Source of the DNA: Pseudoalteromonas rubra
GTDB taxonomy: Bacteria; Pseudomonadota; Gammaproteobacteria; Enterobacterales; Alteromonadaceae
Assembly (NCBI RefSeq): GCF_000238295.3
Contig: NZ_AHCD03000036.1
Coordinates: 124,001 to 188,000, forward strand
Direction: 5' to 3'
DNA: 64,000 bases
A program made the translations under genes and the position numbers. Under the pieces are notes generated by a model. It ran no database searches. It was given only the letters and a program-made list of their open reading frames with translations, and had not been told where the DNA came from. Shown here piece after piece: positions 8,331-17,321 of the stretch. The first letter of the stretch is position 1. Every line of letters begins with the position of its first letter.

Positions 8331-9233
8331 TTAGTCGCGTTGCTTAATAAACTGCCCGGGTGTGATGCCAAAGTGATTTTTAAATGCCCGGGTAAAGTGA
8401 GATTGATCGTTAAAGCCCAGCTCTAAAGCGGTCGCAGCGATATTGGCACGCCCGGATAATAATGCCGCTTTGGACTGTGCCAGGCGCCTATCCAGAATGT
8501 ACTGATAGGGGGTGATCCCCAGGTGCTTTTTAAACTCCCTCAGAAAGTAAAACTTGCTGCACCCCAGTAAGTCCGCCAGCTCGTCTACCGCAATGCTTTG
8601 ACCAATATGTGCCTGAATATAGTCATCAATTTTAGCAATTTGCTGCTGATCAAACTTAGAGGTCGCGACCTGCGCCGTTTTCTGATCCTGATAATTGGAG
8701 TAGTTATGAATGTAATGGGTGGCCAGCAGCCCAACGAGGTTGTCCAAATAGGCTGTGCCATTGCGGCCCTTGTTTTTTGCCTCAAGCATAAACAGGTCAA
8801 TGATGCCTTTGATGGCGGCATCTACCACGTTGTAATTGTTGAGAAACTGCAATTCAATGCCATCCAGGCTGAGTGGACAGCGGTCCAGAAAATGCTGTGA
8901 TTCGATGGCCAGGATCACGAAATGGCAAGGCTCTGAAATCGCGTGGGTAAAGGGCGTGCCCGGCGGGTTGATCCAGATATTGCCTGGGCTGGTGTGTAAG
9001 TCGGCCAGGTGCCCGTTTTGTTCGGCCTGCCAGTGCAAGTCACTTTCCAGCGCCAGTGCAAAGTAAAAGTAAGGCGTGTAGACATGGGTGGGGTAAAAAT
9101 GGGGAGACGTGCCCTGTTCAACCAATATGCCCGGCCATGCCAGATCATGATTTGAAAAGGCAATCTCCAGCACCGCACCACAATCCGATAAGGTGTTGGT
9201 TTCAAAGTTATAAAACCTCAGTTTTGATTGCAT
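8331..9233 (-). CDS. AraC-family transcriptional regulator
   Basis: 300 residues. The N-terminal ~170 residues form a cupin-like sensor part (NIWINPPGTPFTHAI). The C-terminal ~100 residues carry the two AraC helix-turn-helices: VDELADLLGCSKFYFLREFK and IAATALELGFNDQSHFTRAF, followed by HFGITPGQF. It is divergent from the exported alpha/beta hydrolase at 9415, with 181 bp between, and is the obvious candidate to control it. The effector is unknown. Confidence 0.9.
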   Translation of the reverse strand: MQSKLRFYNFETNTLSDCGAVLEIAFSNHDLAWPGILVEQGTSPHFYPTHVYTPYFYFALALESDLHWQAEQNGHLADLHTSPGNIWINPPGTPFTHAISEPCHFVILAIESQHFLDRCPLSLDGIELQFLNNYNVVDAAIKGIIDLFMLEAKNKGRNGTAYLDNLVGLLATHYIHNYSNYQDQKTAQVATSKFDQQQIAKIDDYIQAHIGQSIAVDELADLLGCSKFYFLREFKKHLGITPYQYILDRRLAQSKAALLSGRANIAATALELGFNDQSHFTRAFKNHFGITPGQFIKQRD

Positions 9234-9414
9234 TGCGGGGTGTTCATTGATGACTCTTAGAGTGAATCTAGCCCACCCTACTGTCCGCCGTCAACTCAGC
9301 TTGTGTGCAATAAAATACCAAAACCCGGGCAGGAATCTTCAATCTTGCGGGGCCCCTCAGCGCTAATCTATGCCCAGGTTAGCCAAACGGCTCACATACA
9401 ACACAGAGGGTGCC

Positions 9415-10389
9415 ATGTTTAAGCAATCACTATTACTCCTGTTAGGGAGTCTGACCATCGCAGTATTACCACACACTGTGTCTGCAACCACGCATCAGCA
9501 TCAATTATCGTCACAGGAGATCACTATGCAAAAGATTGAATTAAGTACTCAGATAGGCCCCCTTGCGGCCAACCTTTATCTGCCCAAAAATCATCCCAAT
9601 GCACCGCTGGTTATCGTTACCGGTGCCTGGACAACGGTGAAAGAGCAAATGAGCGCGGTCTATGCACAGGCACTGGCAGAGCAAGGGTTCGCTGCGCTGA
9701 CCTTTGACTTTCGTGGTTGGGGTGAAAGTGCTGATGCGGTGCTCTATCTCGAAGATCCGGCGCGTAAAACGGCGGATATTCGTGCTGTGATCGATTCGCT
9801 CGACCAGTTGCAGGGCGTCGATACCACACGTATAGCAGGTCTTGGGATCTGTGCATCGGCCGGGTACATGCTGGATGCCATAACAGGTCATGGCAAAGTA
9901 AAAAGCGCTGCCGTGGTCGCTCCGTGGTTGCATGACAAAGCCATGGCGACAGCCATTTACGGTGGCGAAGCGCAAGTCCAGACGTTACTCGCAGCGGCTG
10001 AACAAGCGTCTACGTCTGCGCAACCTGTTTATATCGAAGCAGCCAGCAACAGCAATGCACAGTCATTGATGTATCAGGTCCCTTATTACACGCAAACCGA
10101 GCGGGGATTGATACCACAGTACGATAATCAGTTTAATGTTGCGTCCTGGTCGGGCTGGTTAAATTACGATGCGCAGGCCGGTGCCGCGGCTCAGGATAAA
10201 CCGGTGCTGATGGTGGCGTCCGATGCCATGGCTTTGCCAGCGGGTGCCCGCCAGTATCTTGATAGCGCTGGCAGCAACGTGCGTGCCGTGTGGCTTGAGG
10301 GGATCAGCCAGTTTGATTTTTACGATCAGCCCGAGGCGGTCAGTCAGGCGGTGGATGCCGTTGTGACACATTTTGCGGCAACCCTGTGA
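9415..10389 (+). CDS. Exported alpha/beta hydrolase
   Basis: 324 residues. The ATG at 9415 is preferred: GAGGG precedes it and it gives a clean signal peptide (MFKQSLLLLLGSLTIAVLPHTVSA), whereas the upstream start at 9370 would bury that signal. The fold is alpha/beta hydrolase, with LVIVTGAWTTVKEQM, FDFRGWGES and a nucleophile elbow GICASAG containing both Cys and Ser. The elbow resembles COG1073/YcjY-type hydrolases rather than a standard GxSxG lipase. The substrate is unknown. It lies 8 bp upstream of the SnoaL-like gene at 10398, indicating cotranscription. Confidence 0.8.
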   Translation: MFKQSLLLLLGSLTIAVLPHTVSATTHQHQLSSQEITMQKIELSTQIGPLAANLYLPKNHPNAPLVIVTGAWTTVKEQMSAVYAQALAEQGFAALTFDFRGWGESADAVLYLEDPARKTADIRAVIDSLDQLQGVDTTRIAGLGICASAGYMLDAITGHGKVKSAAVVAPWLHDKAMATAIYGGEAQVQTLLAAAEQASTSAQPVYIEAASNSNAQSLMYQVPYYTQTERGLIPQYDNQFNVASWSGWLNYDAQAGAAAQDKPVLMVASDAMALPAGARQYLDSAGSNVRAVWLEGISQFDFYDQPEAVSQAVDAVVTHFAATL

Positions 10390-10397
10390 GGGGCGGC

Positions 10398-10946
10398 ATG
10401 CAGTTAGGGCACTGGTTAATACTATTTACAGGAGTCATGACGATGAATGCCAATGCACGCACGATGACAGTGGACGAAGCAAAAATTCGCAGCCAGATAC
10501 ACAGTTTTTCAGTCTTTGCCGATCAGGGGGCATTCGACTATCTTGGCAGAGTGTTTGCCCCGCAGCTGACGGTCGATTACAGTGATTTATTCGGCACAGA
10601 GGTGCAACGGATAGAGCGGCGGGTATTACTACAGCAATGGGCCGGGTTTCTGCCCGGCTTTGATGCAACCTTGCATGAACTCAGCAATCTGGTTGTGACC
10701 GTCACAGGTGACAAGGCTGTCGCCAGGGCTGAGTTTATTGCACGTCACTGGCTGGGAGAAACGGGATTCTGGTCGGTGTCCGGGGACTATGAATTTGGCC
10801 TGATCAAAGCAGAGCATCATTGGCAAATTTCGTCCATCAGGCTTATTCGTAAAGCGGAGCAGGGGAGCCGGGATATTCTGGCGACCGCCCCGCAGCATGC
10901 CCGACAAAATTGGCTGGAGCGGGAAGCCCGAAAAGTAACGGGTTAG
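10398..10946 (+). CDS. SnoaL-like (NTF2 fold) protein, probably exported
   Basis: 182 residues from the ATG at 10398, preceded by GAGGGG. An in-frame GTG four codons upstream is a weaker alternative. The N-terminus MQLGHWLILFTGVMTMNANA is a plausible signal peptide. The rest has SnoaL_4-like features: IRSQIHSFSVFADQGAFDYL, VFAPQLTVDYSDLFG, LSNLVVTVTGDKAVARAEF and a terminal HHWQISSIRLIRK strand. It follows the hydrolase closely and probably acts in the same process. No catalytic residues can be assigned. Confidence 0.75.
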   Translation: MQLGHWLILFTGVMTMNANARTMTVDEAKIRSQIHSFSVFADQGAFDYLGRVFAPQLTVDYSDLFGTEVQRIERRVLLQQWAGFLPGFDATLHELSNLVVTVTGDKAVARAEFIARHWLGETGFWSVSGDYEFGLIKAEHHWQISSIRLIRKAEQGSRDILATAPQHARQNWLEREARKVTG

Positions 10947-10955
10947 CGTGAGCAG

Positions 10956-11001
10956 GTAGCGTTCAGCGCAATCGTGTGTGTCGTTTTGCGCTGAACGCTA
11001 C
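10956..11001. terminator. 16-bp perfect inverted repeat between convergent genes
   Basis: GTAGCGTTCAGCGCAA (10956-10971) is perfectly complementary to 10986-11001, with a 14-nt loop. There is no U-tract on either side. Its position between two convergent genes suggests a shared transcription-end or RNA-stabilising hairpin. Confidence 0.6.
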
Positions 11002-11012
11002 TTGAACACAGA

Positions 11013-12020
11013 TTAAAGCGCCCGGGCAAACATCGCCCAGAACATCACCCGGACGTGTGATTTGGCCACAATATCAAACTCTTCTTCTCTGCCTTTACGG
11101 TATTTTTCTGCCATTTTGGCGTGAGCAAAGTCGATGATTTCATTGGTGTAGCCCGCGTACCAGCTAAATGGCGATTCGCCTTTAAAGTGCTTGGCAAACT
11201 GGGCTTTGGCCAGCCCCGCATGGATAAAGGCTTGTACATCGCGGATATAGTCCTGCACAAACTGGACATCGGCTTTATAGCCCAGGTTACTGTGGCCGGT
11301 GACCATTACGTCCCAGTCCAGAGTCATCAGTGTCTCTATGTCGTTTTTGTAGGCGATGGCGTCTTCAACGTTTGAGAAACTGCGAAACTCCAGTTGATCC
11401 GGGTGAACCAGATCGATGGCATGAATGATGGTACGTCCCTGATCTGTGATGAGTAACGCCGTATTATCCTGAGTGTGGCCGTTAAAGTTGCTAAATGTGG
11501 TGAACGTGTGGCCTTCAAAGTTAAATGTATCACCAATGACCTGAGTGATCGGCGCGGGCGCTGTGACTTTGTGCGAGTGCAGTGCATCGCGCACCTCTGC
11601 GGTGGCATAAATTTCAATGGGAGTATCCGGCTGTGCTTTTTGGATCAGCCGTGAGTCGCCCACGTGATCAGCATGGGCATGAGAATAGACGATGCCATGC
11701 AGCGGTTTGCTGGTGAAAGACTTGATGGCTGCCAGCAGTTGTTTGCCTGTGCCATGAGGGGCGTCGATCAGCAATACACTGCGCTGACCAACTACCGCGG
11801 TGACGTTGTAGTTGGCAACCGATATCCAGTAGACGTTCTGACTCAGGCGTTGTACTTCATAAGGTTTCACAAAGCGCTCGCGGTGGCTGCCTGCGACTTT
11901 TTGATTGGGTGCCGCGATGTGCGTGGCAGAGGCGGGTTTGTAGATAAAGTCACCAGCCTGAGTGGTGAAGGTTGATAGCATCGTCAGTGCGCCGAATAAA
12001 GCATATTTTGGTGTGTTCAT
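11013..12020 (-). CDS. Exported metallo-beta-lactamase-fold hydrolase
   Basis: 335 residues. The signal peptide is ~1-22 (LSTFTTQA). The zinc motif HxHxDH is present as SHAHADHVGDS. Further ligands are likely in FNGHTQDN and in MVTGHSN. This is an MBL-fold hydrolase of unknown substrate, periplasmic or secreted. The C-terminal ~80 residues are helical and charged, longer than in a beta-lactamase. Upstream, and divergent from it, lies a truncated copy of the hxlR 5' region, so the gene may once have had its own HxlR regulator. Confidence 0.85.
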   Translation of the reverse strand: MNTPKYALFGALTMLSTFTTQAGDFIYKPASATHIAAPNQKVAGSHRERFVKPYEVQRLSQNVYWISVANYNVTAVVGQRSVLLIDAPHGTGKQLLAAIKSFTSKPLHGIVYSHAHADHVGDSRLIQKAQPDTPIEIYATAEVRDALHSHKVTAPAPITQVIGDTFNFEGHTFTTFSNFNGHTQDNTALLITDQGRTIIHAIDLVHPDQLEFRSFSNVEDAIAYKNDIETLMTLDWDVMVTGHSNLGYKADVQFVQDYIRDVQAFIHAGLAKAQFAKHFKGESPFSWYAGYTNEIIDFAHAKMAEKYRKGREEEFDIVAKSHVRVMFWAMFARAL

Positions 12021-12111
12021 GGGTGTTTCCTGGTTGTGTATTACATCGACAAGGGATTGTCAGCGCATGCTGTGTACGCTTTAAGTACATAAAAGTATCA
12101 AAAGTACCCTT

Positions 12112-12293
12112 GGTATCTTTTGGAAACTATAGAGCTCAGATATACTCAGATCAAGTAAGCACCAATTTGTAAGCTAGTATGGCTGGGGTAACCAATGGCG
12201 AAAAACAACGCGTTACAGACAGAAGAAAATGACATTAATTTAGGCGGTTGTCCGATGACCTTTATCAAATACTCTTTTTTAGTAACTGTATAA
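12112..12293 (+). pseudogene. Truncated duplicate of the hxlR promoter and first 22 codons
   Basis: 12112-12260 is clearly homologous to 13178-13327, the region upstream of and at the start of the intact hxlR gene. Shared blocks include GTATCTTT, GTAACCAATG, GAAGAAAATGACATTAATTT and TGTCCGATGACC. The copy starts at ATG 12195, keeps about 22 hxlR-like codons, then diverges and stops at 12293. It cannot encode a working regulator, but the conserved upstream part may still bind HxlR. Confidence 0.8.
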
Positions 12294-12328
12294 TGCTTCT
12301 ACACCAGGTCTGCTCAGGTAAAGAAGCC

Positions 12329-13108
12329 TTATGAGCGGAGTGAGTCAATGCCAATGAACTTTCTATATCCGTAAAATGCGGGAACAGATAACTCAATCAG
12401 GTAAGCATCCTGAAACTGAGGAAGTATTTTGTAAGGGTGCACGTCCCAGTTTTCAGGGATCCTCTGCAGTACATCATATAAATTTATCTCGGGGAGTTGT
12501 GTTTCTGCGCAGGGCTCGCTGAGCCCTTCAATGAAATATTCTTTTGACAGTGCCAGCTCAATTTCTGTCGGTGAGCCGAAAGAAACGACGGTGTTCTCAA
12601 GTGTCTGACCTGGAGAAAGATATTCGTCACTGTTGTTGAGTTCAAAAGCATATAACCTGTCCAGTTTTCCTCTTGTCGACTTTAGCCAAAAGTAAAACTG
12701 ATTCTTGTTGGTCATTGCATAGTAGTGTGTCTCGCCAAACTGTGAACTAAGTGCATTTGCCAGCGCGCCCAGCAGGTTCATATTATTTTTTACGGCTTGT
12801 TTTTCGCAGTGCGCAACGTAATAAAGCAGATTATTCGGGCGGGCGGACTCGTGAAAGCTTGGTAACCCAAAACCACCCAGATAAACATGCTGGTCTAGTT
12901 TGGCGAGTACAAGGCGCTGTGCGTTGTACACCGCAAATGTATCAAATTTAGCATCCGTTTTGTGTACGTTCTCTACTTCAACGTTTTCGCGCATAAACTG
13001 GAGAATGCCTTTAAGATCCGAGCTGTTGATGGTCATCCAAACGAAATTACCAAACAAGGCCGCGTTCGTTTTGTCTGTCTTGCTTCTATCCCAGATATCA
13101 TTACTCAT
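12329..13108 (-). CDS. Unrecognised protein divergent from hxlR
   Basis: 259 residues from the ATG at 13108, preceded by AGAAGG at a suitable distance. A longer frame reaches 13267 and would add a hydrophobic N-terminus. That segment is homologous to the non-coding DNA upstream of the truncated hxlR copy and overlaps hxlR itself, so I reject it. I recognise no family or motif; the protein looks soluble. Base composition seems more AT-rich than in the neighbours. It sits between the two hxlR copies and is transcribed away from the intact one, so it is probably the HxlR target and may be acquired. Confidence 0.6.
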   Translation of the reverse strand: MSNDIWDRSKTDKTNAALFGNFVWMTINSSDLKGILQFMRENVEVENVHKTDAKFDTFAVYNAQRLVLAKLDQHVYLGGFGLPSFHESARPNNLLYYVAHCEKQAVKNNMNLLGALANALSSQFGETHYYAMTNKNQFYFWLKSTRGKLDRLYAFELNNSDEYLSPGQTLENTVVSFGSPTEIELALSKEYFIEGLSEPCAETQLPEINLYDVLQRIPENWDVHPYKILPQFQDAYLIELSVPAFYGYRKFIGIDSLRS

Positions 13109-13260
13109 GCTGTATTGACCTTCTCTAGTCTGCTTGGGTTTACTCAGCAGCAGGATTAATAGTATAAATAAAACCCATAGTATCTTTAGTAAACTATAAT
13201 GTTCGGATATAGTCAGCATAATAAGCAATAATCTAGAGTATAGCAGGGCCGGTGTAACCA

Positions 13261-13629
13261 ATGACAAAAAACAAGGCGTTACGCACAGAAGAAAATGACA
13301 TTAATTTAGGTGGCTGTCCGATGACCTCCGTCATGAATGTGATTGGCGGCAAGTGGAAGGTGATCATCCTGTTTCACCTGCGGGACAATACGCTGCGTTT
13401 CGGTGAGCTGAAAAAGCGCATTCCAAAGATCACACAAAAGATGCTGACTCAACAGTTAAGAGAGCTTGAAGCCGACGGGTTGGTCTCTCGCGAGGTGTAT
13501 GCAGAAGTGCCGCCCAGGGTGGAATACACCAGTACCGGATTGTCAGATGAGCTCAGGCCAATTCTGGATATGCTATGTGAATGGGGACAGCGGCAACAGC
13601 ATGTGGCCCATAAAAAAGGCGACACCTAA
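13261..13629 (+). CDS. HxlR-family winged-helix transcriptional regulator
   Basis: 122 residues with typical HxlR features: an N-terminal Cys in GGCPM, VIGGKWKVIILFHLRD, LRFGELKKRIPKITQKMLTQ, LRELEADGLVSREVYAEVPP and RVEYTSTGLSDELRPILD. HxlR regulators often respond to aldehydes or oxidants through that Cys. The divergent gene at 13108 and the MBL gene at 12020 are candidate targets, because related DNA lies upstream of both. Its stop codon lies in the loop of the terminator hairpin serving the opposite-strand protease. Confidence 0.9.
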   Translation: MTKNKALRTEENDINLGGCPMTSVMNVIGGKWKVIILFHLRDNTLRFGELKKRIPKITQKMLTQQLRELEADGLVSREVYAEVPPRVEYTSTGLSDELRPILDMLCEWGQRQQHVAHKKGDT

Positions 13630-13637
13630 GTGTCGCC
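13612..13637 (-). terminator. Terminator of the S8 protease, embedded in the hxlR 3' end
   Basis: GGCGACAC (13618-13625), loop CTAA, then GTGTCGCC (13630-13637). Read on the minus strand, the 8-bp stem is followed directly by six U residues (A-run 13612-13617), so it terminates the protease transcript. The hxlR stop codon lies in the loop. Confidence 0.85.
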
Positions 13638-13671
13638 TGACTGCTTGCTCTCAATTGTAAATCGTGGGCGC

Positions 13672-15672
13672 TTAGTTACAGACGCCTAAATCAGTCCAGA
13701 CTTTCCAGGCATTCCCCACGTTAGAGTTTTGCGCCGGGTTTTTGCCACGATGCCACCAGTTGCTGTGGTATTTGCGACCGTTATAGGCAACTTCATTACC
13801 TGAACGGTAAATCTTGCTGGCAGACCAGGTTTCCAGGCCGCTACAGCCGGTATTGTTGTTGCCATCTGTGACAGAGACTGACTGAGTGACAGTGTGCGTC
13901 GCACCTGCATCATCTGTTACCGTCAGTGATACCTGATAGCTGCCAGCATTGGAAAATGCGTGTGTGACAGTGACACCTGTGGTGGCAAATCCGTTGATAT
14001 TCCAGTCATAAGCCACGACTTGACCATCCGGGTCGCGGCTGGCACTGGCATCAAAGTTACAACCTAGGTCGGTACAGCTGGCTGTGAAGCTGGCAACTGG
14101 CAGTTGGTTTTCTAGTGTGCCGCTACACCCGTTGGCAGCAATATAGTCAGACGCGGCTTTGGCTTGTACTAAACCGTGACCGTATTCATTGTCACGACCC
14201 GCCGAGCCTAAATCGATTGCCGTGGCATTCAGGGCGTTACGAATGTCTACGTTGGTACAGCTTGGGTGCTGGCTCCAGACCAGGGCAGCAACACCGGCCA
14301 CGTGCGGGCTCGCCATAGAAGTACCTGACTTTTCATCGTAATCCAGAATGGCTTCGAGCTGCACTTGTACTGAGGTACCCACAGAGGATTTCAGTGCCGT
14401 GCCGTCTTCCTGAGACAAGGAAATGACCGGAATGGTTACACCATGCACGCCGTCTCCCAGTGTTCCGCTGAACGAGCCTGCTGCATTGTTGTAGATGATG
14501 GCTGCAACACCGCCGCCGGCTTCACAGTTGGCTGCTTTGTCTTTGAAAGAAGCACCGCCGCGCTCAATTAAACAGATGCTGCGTGTCGCGGCACAGGCAC
14601 TCAGACCCTGGCCACAGTCGACGAGTTCGGCACTGACGTTACCTTCTGCCGAGTTGGTCATGCCGCCGCCTTTAACAAATACCCCATTGGCTGTCACGCC
14701 AGCGGCAACACCGGTGCCACGTGGTACTGTTGACAGGATGTTGGTACCTGGCGCTGCAATTTCTACATAAGCGTTATACTGTGACGTGGCGTTTTTCACG
14801 CGGTTTTCGTCAATATTCGCCACTGACATCACGGTTTCGTAACTGGCAGGGTAACTGACAGTGCTATCTCCGTTGTTACCGGCTGCGGCAATGATAAGCA
14901 CGCCTTTGTCATAGGCGGCTTGTAGACGATCCTGGAAGTACTGACTTGGGCTGCCACCACCTAAACTCATATTGATGACTTTTGCGCCATTTTCGACACA
15001 GTTATCAACTGCTCGGGCAATCCGAGAGGTTAAACCTTGCTTACCATCGTTATCGAAAACACGTACGTTGTGCACGCCAATTTTATCATTCGGCAGCACA
15101 CCGACGACGCCCTGGCCATTTTTCAGCGCAACTATGGTACCGGCAACGTGCGTACCGTGGCCTGAGCCATCCTGATCCCAGGTCAGGCCGCCAGGCAAGT
15201 CGGTAAAGCCAGTGGCATTTTGTGGCAGATCCGGGTGGCCCAGATCGTAACCAGAGTCAATCACACAGACTTTAAATAAGTCGGCGTTGGTGTCTTGTAA
15301 CAATGGTGCCTGTACTTCGGCCAGGCCATACGGTGAGACTTCAGCGCTGGTGGTCGATGAGAAAGGCACATATTCATAATCTTCTTCGATATAGGCGTAC
15401 TGACCAGACGCTTTAAGTTGTGCGACCTGCTCAGCAGTCAGCTCCATGGTGACGACGGTGCCTTGCTCATCATCTGACAGTACTTCTGCGGCTGGTTCAG
15501 CAGCGAAATCCTGGGCAATGGCGGCGCGGGCAAAGCGAGTGGTTTGCGGTGCAAAAATGGCTAAATCACTTTGCTTTAGAATGTACTGTTTGGTTTCCTG
15601 TGCGTTGACGGCGGCTGATGACAGTGCGGATAAGGCAATGGCTAACGAGGTAAGTCTAAATGTCTTGTTCAT
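13672..15672 (-). CDS. Secreted subtilisin-like serine protease with PA, PKD and chitin-binding-like domains
   Basis: 666 residues. The order is signal peptide (~1-24), I9-type propeptide (~25-105), then an S8 catalytic domain with Asp139 (VCVIDSGYD), His172 (GHGTHVAGT), oxyanion Asn266 (AAAGNNGD) and Ser452 (GTSMASPHVAG). A PA domain is inserted at ~325-445 with FKDKAANCEAGGGVAAIIYN. A PKD domain follows at ~525-600, then a C-terminal CBM5/12-like module (~610-666) rich in Trp. It probably degrades extracellular protein, perhaps bound to chitin or other particulate material. It is monocistronic, with a terminator at 13612-13637. Confidence 0.95.
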   Translation of the reverse strand: MNKTFRLTSLAIALSALSSAAVNAQETKQYILKQSDLAIFAPQTTRFARAAIAQDFAAEPAAEVLSDDEQGTVVTMELTAEQVAQLKASGQYAYIEEDYEYVPFSSTTSAEVSPYGLAEVQAPLLQDTNADLFKVCVIDSGYDLGHPDLPQNATGFTDLPGGLTWDQDGSGHGTHVAGTIVALKNGQGVVGVLPNDKIGVHNVRVFDNDGKQGLTSRIARAVDNCVENGAKVINMSLGGGSPSQYFQDRLQAAYDKGVLIIAAAGNNGDSTVSYPASYETVMSVANIDENRVKNATSQYNAYVEIAAPGTNILSTVPRGTGVAAGVTANGVFVKGGGMTNSAEGNVSAELVDCGQGLSACAATRSICLIERGGASFKDKAANCEAGGGVAAIIYNNAAGSFSGTLGDGVHGVTIPVISLSQEDGTALKSSVGTSVQVQLEAILDYDEKSGTSMASPHVAGVAALVWSQHPSCTNVDIRNALNATAIDLGSAGRDNEYGHGLVQAKAASDYIAANGCSGTLENQLPVASFTASCTDLGCNFDASASRDPDGQVVAYDWNINGFATTGVTVTHAFSNAGSYQVSLTVTDDAGATHTVTQSVSVTDGNNNTGCSGLETWSASKIYRSGNEVAYNGRKYHSNWWHRGKNPAQNSNVGNAWKVWTDLGVCN

Positions 15673-16513
15673 GTTGCTTCCTACTGATTCTTGTTGTTGC
15701 TATTTGTTATGTTTGCTGCATCCAATGCAATGAGGTCTGGTTTATTGTCTATTTTGTACCCCATTGAGGATCAAACTACCCCTTGAAGTTTCAATTTGCA
15801 ACCCATTGTTAATGCAAATTACACAAATACGTAAAAATGATGAACAATTAGAAAACTTGCTCATGCTGCGGTGCTTTTCTGAGCACCTGGTCTGGCATAG
15901 GAAGAAGAGGTGCGTTCTAAAGTAAATAATAGTAACAATGACTTATAAGGTAGACATGGCCGTTCTTTTGTTTTCATTGGCTTCTTGGTACAGCCATTGC
16001 TGATAAGGATCACCGTATTGCAAAGGGGATACCGAGTGGATAGCTGCACATCAAGCTGATGATATCACAGGATAAATACACCTCTAGCGGTGAAAAGGTG
16101 CCTACCTGTTTTCTGCCAAGCTATTGATTATATTGCTTATTGCTATCTTTCTTGACGTTTTAACAGTTTGAGCTGCATTTTTGCGACAAACGAACTGCGC
16201 TACCTGTGGTGCTACTGTAGCGCGTTGGTATTGTATGCCATATCTTGCTATTTAAGCGTGACGATATGATGCACCAGTATTATTGGCGAGGTAGATAGTG
16301 TACAGGGGATATGAAATGGGCGGCGAGGCGCAGCCAACCCGGCTTTCTCTGTTTTGGGAAGTTAGGCTAAATAAAAAATGGGCCCGGATTGAGCCCAGTG
16401 TTTAGTGAGTGTCTAATGGATCACCCCACGCCCCAAAACGCGTGATCAGGAGGCGAGTGGGTCATGCCAGGAAAACCGCATGCGCTTATCCTGGTATCGC
16501 GTGTCCAGGCAGA
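15673..16513. other. Long intergenic region
   Basis: About 840 bp with no convincing gene. It contains an orphan hairpin (GCGCTAC at 16197-16203 with GTAGCGC at 16217-16223, no U-tract) and the terminator of the downstream minus-strand gene at 16373-16397. The protease promoter must lie in the first ~150 bp, but I cannot place it with confidence. Confidence 0.4.
16373..16397 (-). terminator. Probable terminator of the small exported protein gene
   Basis: On the minus strand, TGGGC (complement of 16393-16397), a 9-nt loop, then GCCCA (complement of 16379-16383) and six U residues. The stem is short but GC-rich. It lies ~117 bp past the stop at 16514. Confidence 0.55.
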
Positions 16514-16834
16514 TCAAAAGTCCTGATACAGGTAGTTTATTTTCTGGGTTTTGGTTGCATCACACGAAGGGTAGCCAACTCTAAGTGACTTACCTGTGTT
16601 CGCCGCCGCCAGCAATATCGCGGTATTCACATTGGCGGTCGCTTCTGACAGTTCATAGTACCAGTAGGTGTTACCTGAGTTGGCACCTTTCTTACATTCA
16701 TCGCCCTTGAGACGAAAATATACCCGGCTGCCACTGGGGTAGATACGTTCAACCTGTCCGGCGCCCTTGGCTGCCAGCGCAGCAGGCGCGAGCGGAAGTA
16801 ATAAAGATAATGTGAGAATAGTCGTGAATTTCAT
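16514..16834 (-). CDS. Small exported protein, paralogue of 18338-18658
   Basis: 106 residues. The signal peptide is ~1-22 (LLLPLAPAALAAKG). The mature part is ~84 residues, with VERIYPSGSRVYFRLKGDEC, NTYWYYELSE, ILLAAANTGKSLRVGYPSC and an end KINYLYQDF. Two Cys residues could form a disulphide. It shares most of its positions with the protein at 18338-18658. The pattern recalls small OB-fold secreted proteins, but I cannot name the family and this is only a guess. The two paralogues flank azlCD. Confidence 0.8.
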   Translation of the reverse strand: MKFTTILTLSLLLPLAPAALAAKGAGQVERIYPSGSRVYFRLKGDECKKGANSGNTYWYYELSEATANVNTAILLAAANTGKSLRVGYPSCDATKTQKINYLYQDF

Positions 16835-16999
16835 AATTAAAATGGTCCTTTTTTAAAAACAAACATTATTCGGTACGCATCAGGCTAATTCAACATCTGA
16901 AAATAAAGTTTTTGTTACAAAGGATGTTGTGACTGAGCTGACTAGGAGCGAACAGGCGCTGTTCAGGTCATTTAGAGTGACTTTGGCTGTTGAGTATGC

Positions 17000-17311
17000 T
17001 CAGAGCAGGACTTTCAACGCAAAGAACGCGCCCATGCTGGCTAACACAACGAACAGGGTGTTTTTCACCAACAAGCTTAAGACAATGGCCAGTATTCCTC
17101 CCAACAAAAAGGGGTTGGTAAGATCATGCATATTGAATGTCACTTCGCCAAATACTATTGGTGCCGCCATCGCGGTCAAAATACAGGGCGCGGTGTAACT
17201 TAAAAACCGTTGTACCCTCAGGTCGAGTTTGACGGGCAGCTTTTCCATAAAAAAGGCGTAGCGCATAAAGAAAGTGATCAGCGCCATTAATAAGATCAGA
17301 TCGTAACTCAT
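17000..17311 (-). CDS. azlD: AzlD-family subunit of branched-chain amino-acid exporter
   Basis: 103 residues, the usual length. AzlD partners AzlC in the inner membrane to export branched-chain amino acids. The protein has about four hydrophobic segments and AzlD-like MRYAFF and RVQRFLSYTAPCILTAMAAPIVF. It follows azlC by 10 bp on the same strand. The substrate is inferred from the family only. Confidence 0.85.
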   Translation of the reverse strand: MSYDLILLMALITFFMRYAFFMEKLPVKLDLRVQRFLSYTAPCILTAMAAPIVFGEVTFNMHDLTNPFLLGGILAIVLSLLVKNTLFVVLASMGAFFALKVLL

Positions 17312-17321
17312 GGTTTGCCTC

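Noticed and set aside
13109..13267. N-terminal extension of the 12329 gene with a hydrophobic segment
   Set aside because: This DNA is homologous to the non-coding upstream part of the truncated hxlR copy and overlaps hxlR; a good ribosome site supports the ATG at 13108.
15861..16049. 62-codon minus-strand open frame
   Set aside because: No ribosome site, signal or recognisable feature.
16929..17198. Plus-strand open frame opposite azlD
   Set aside because: It mirrors azlD on the other strand and has no independent evidence.
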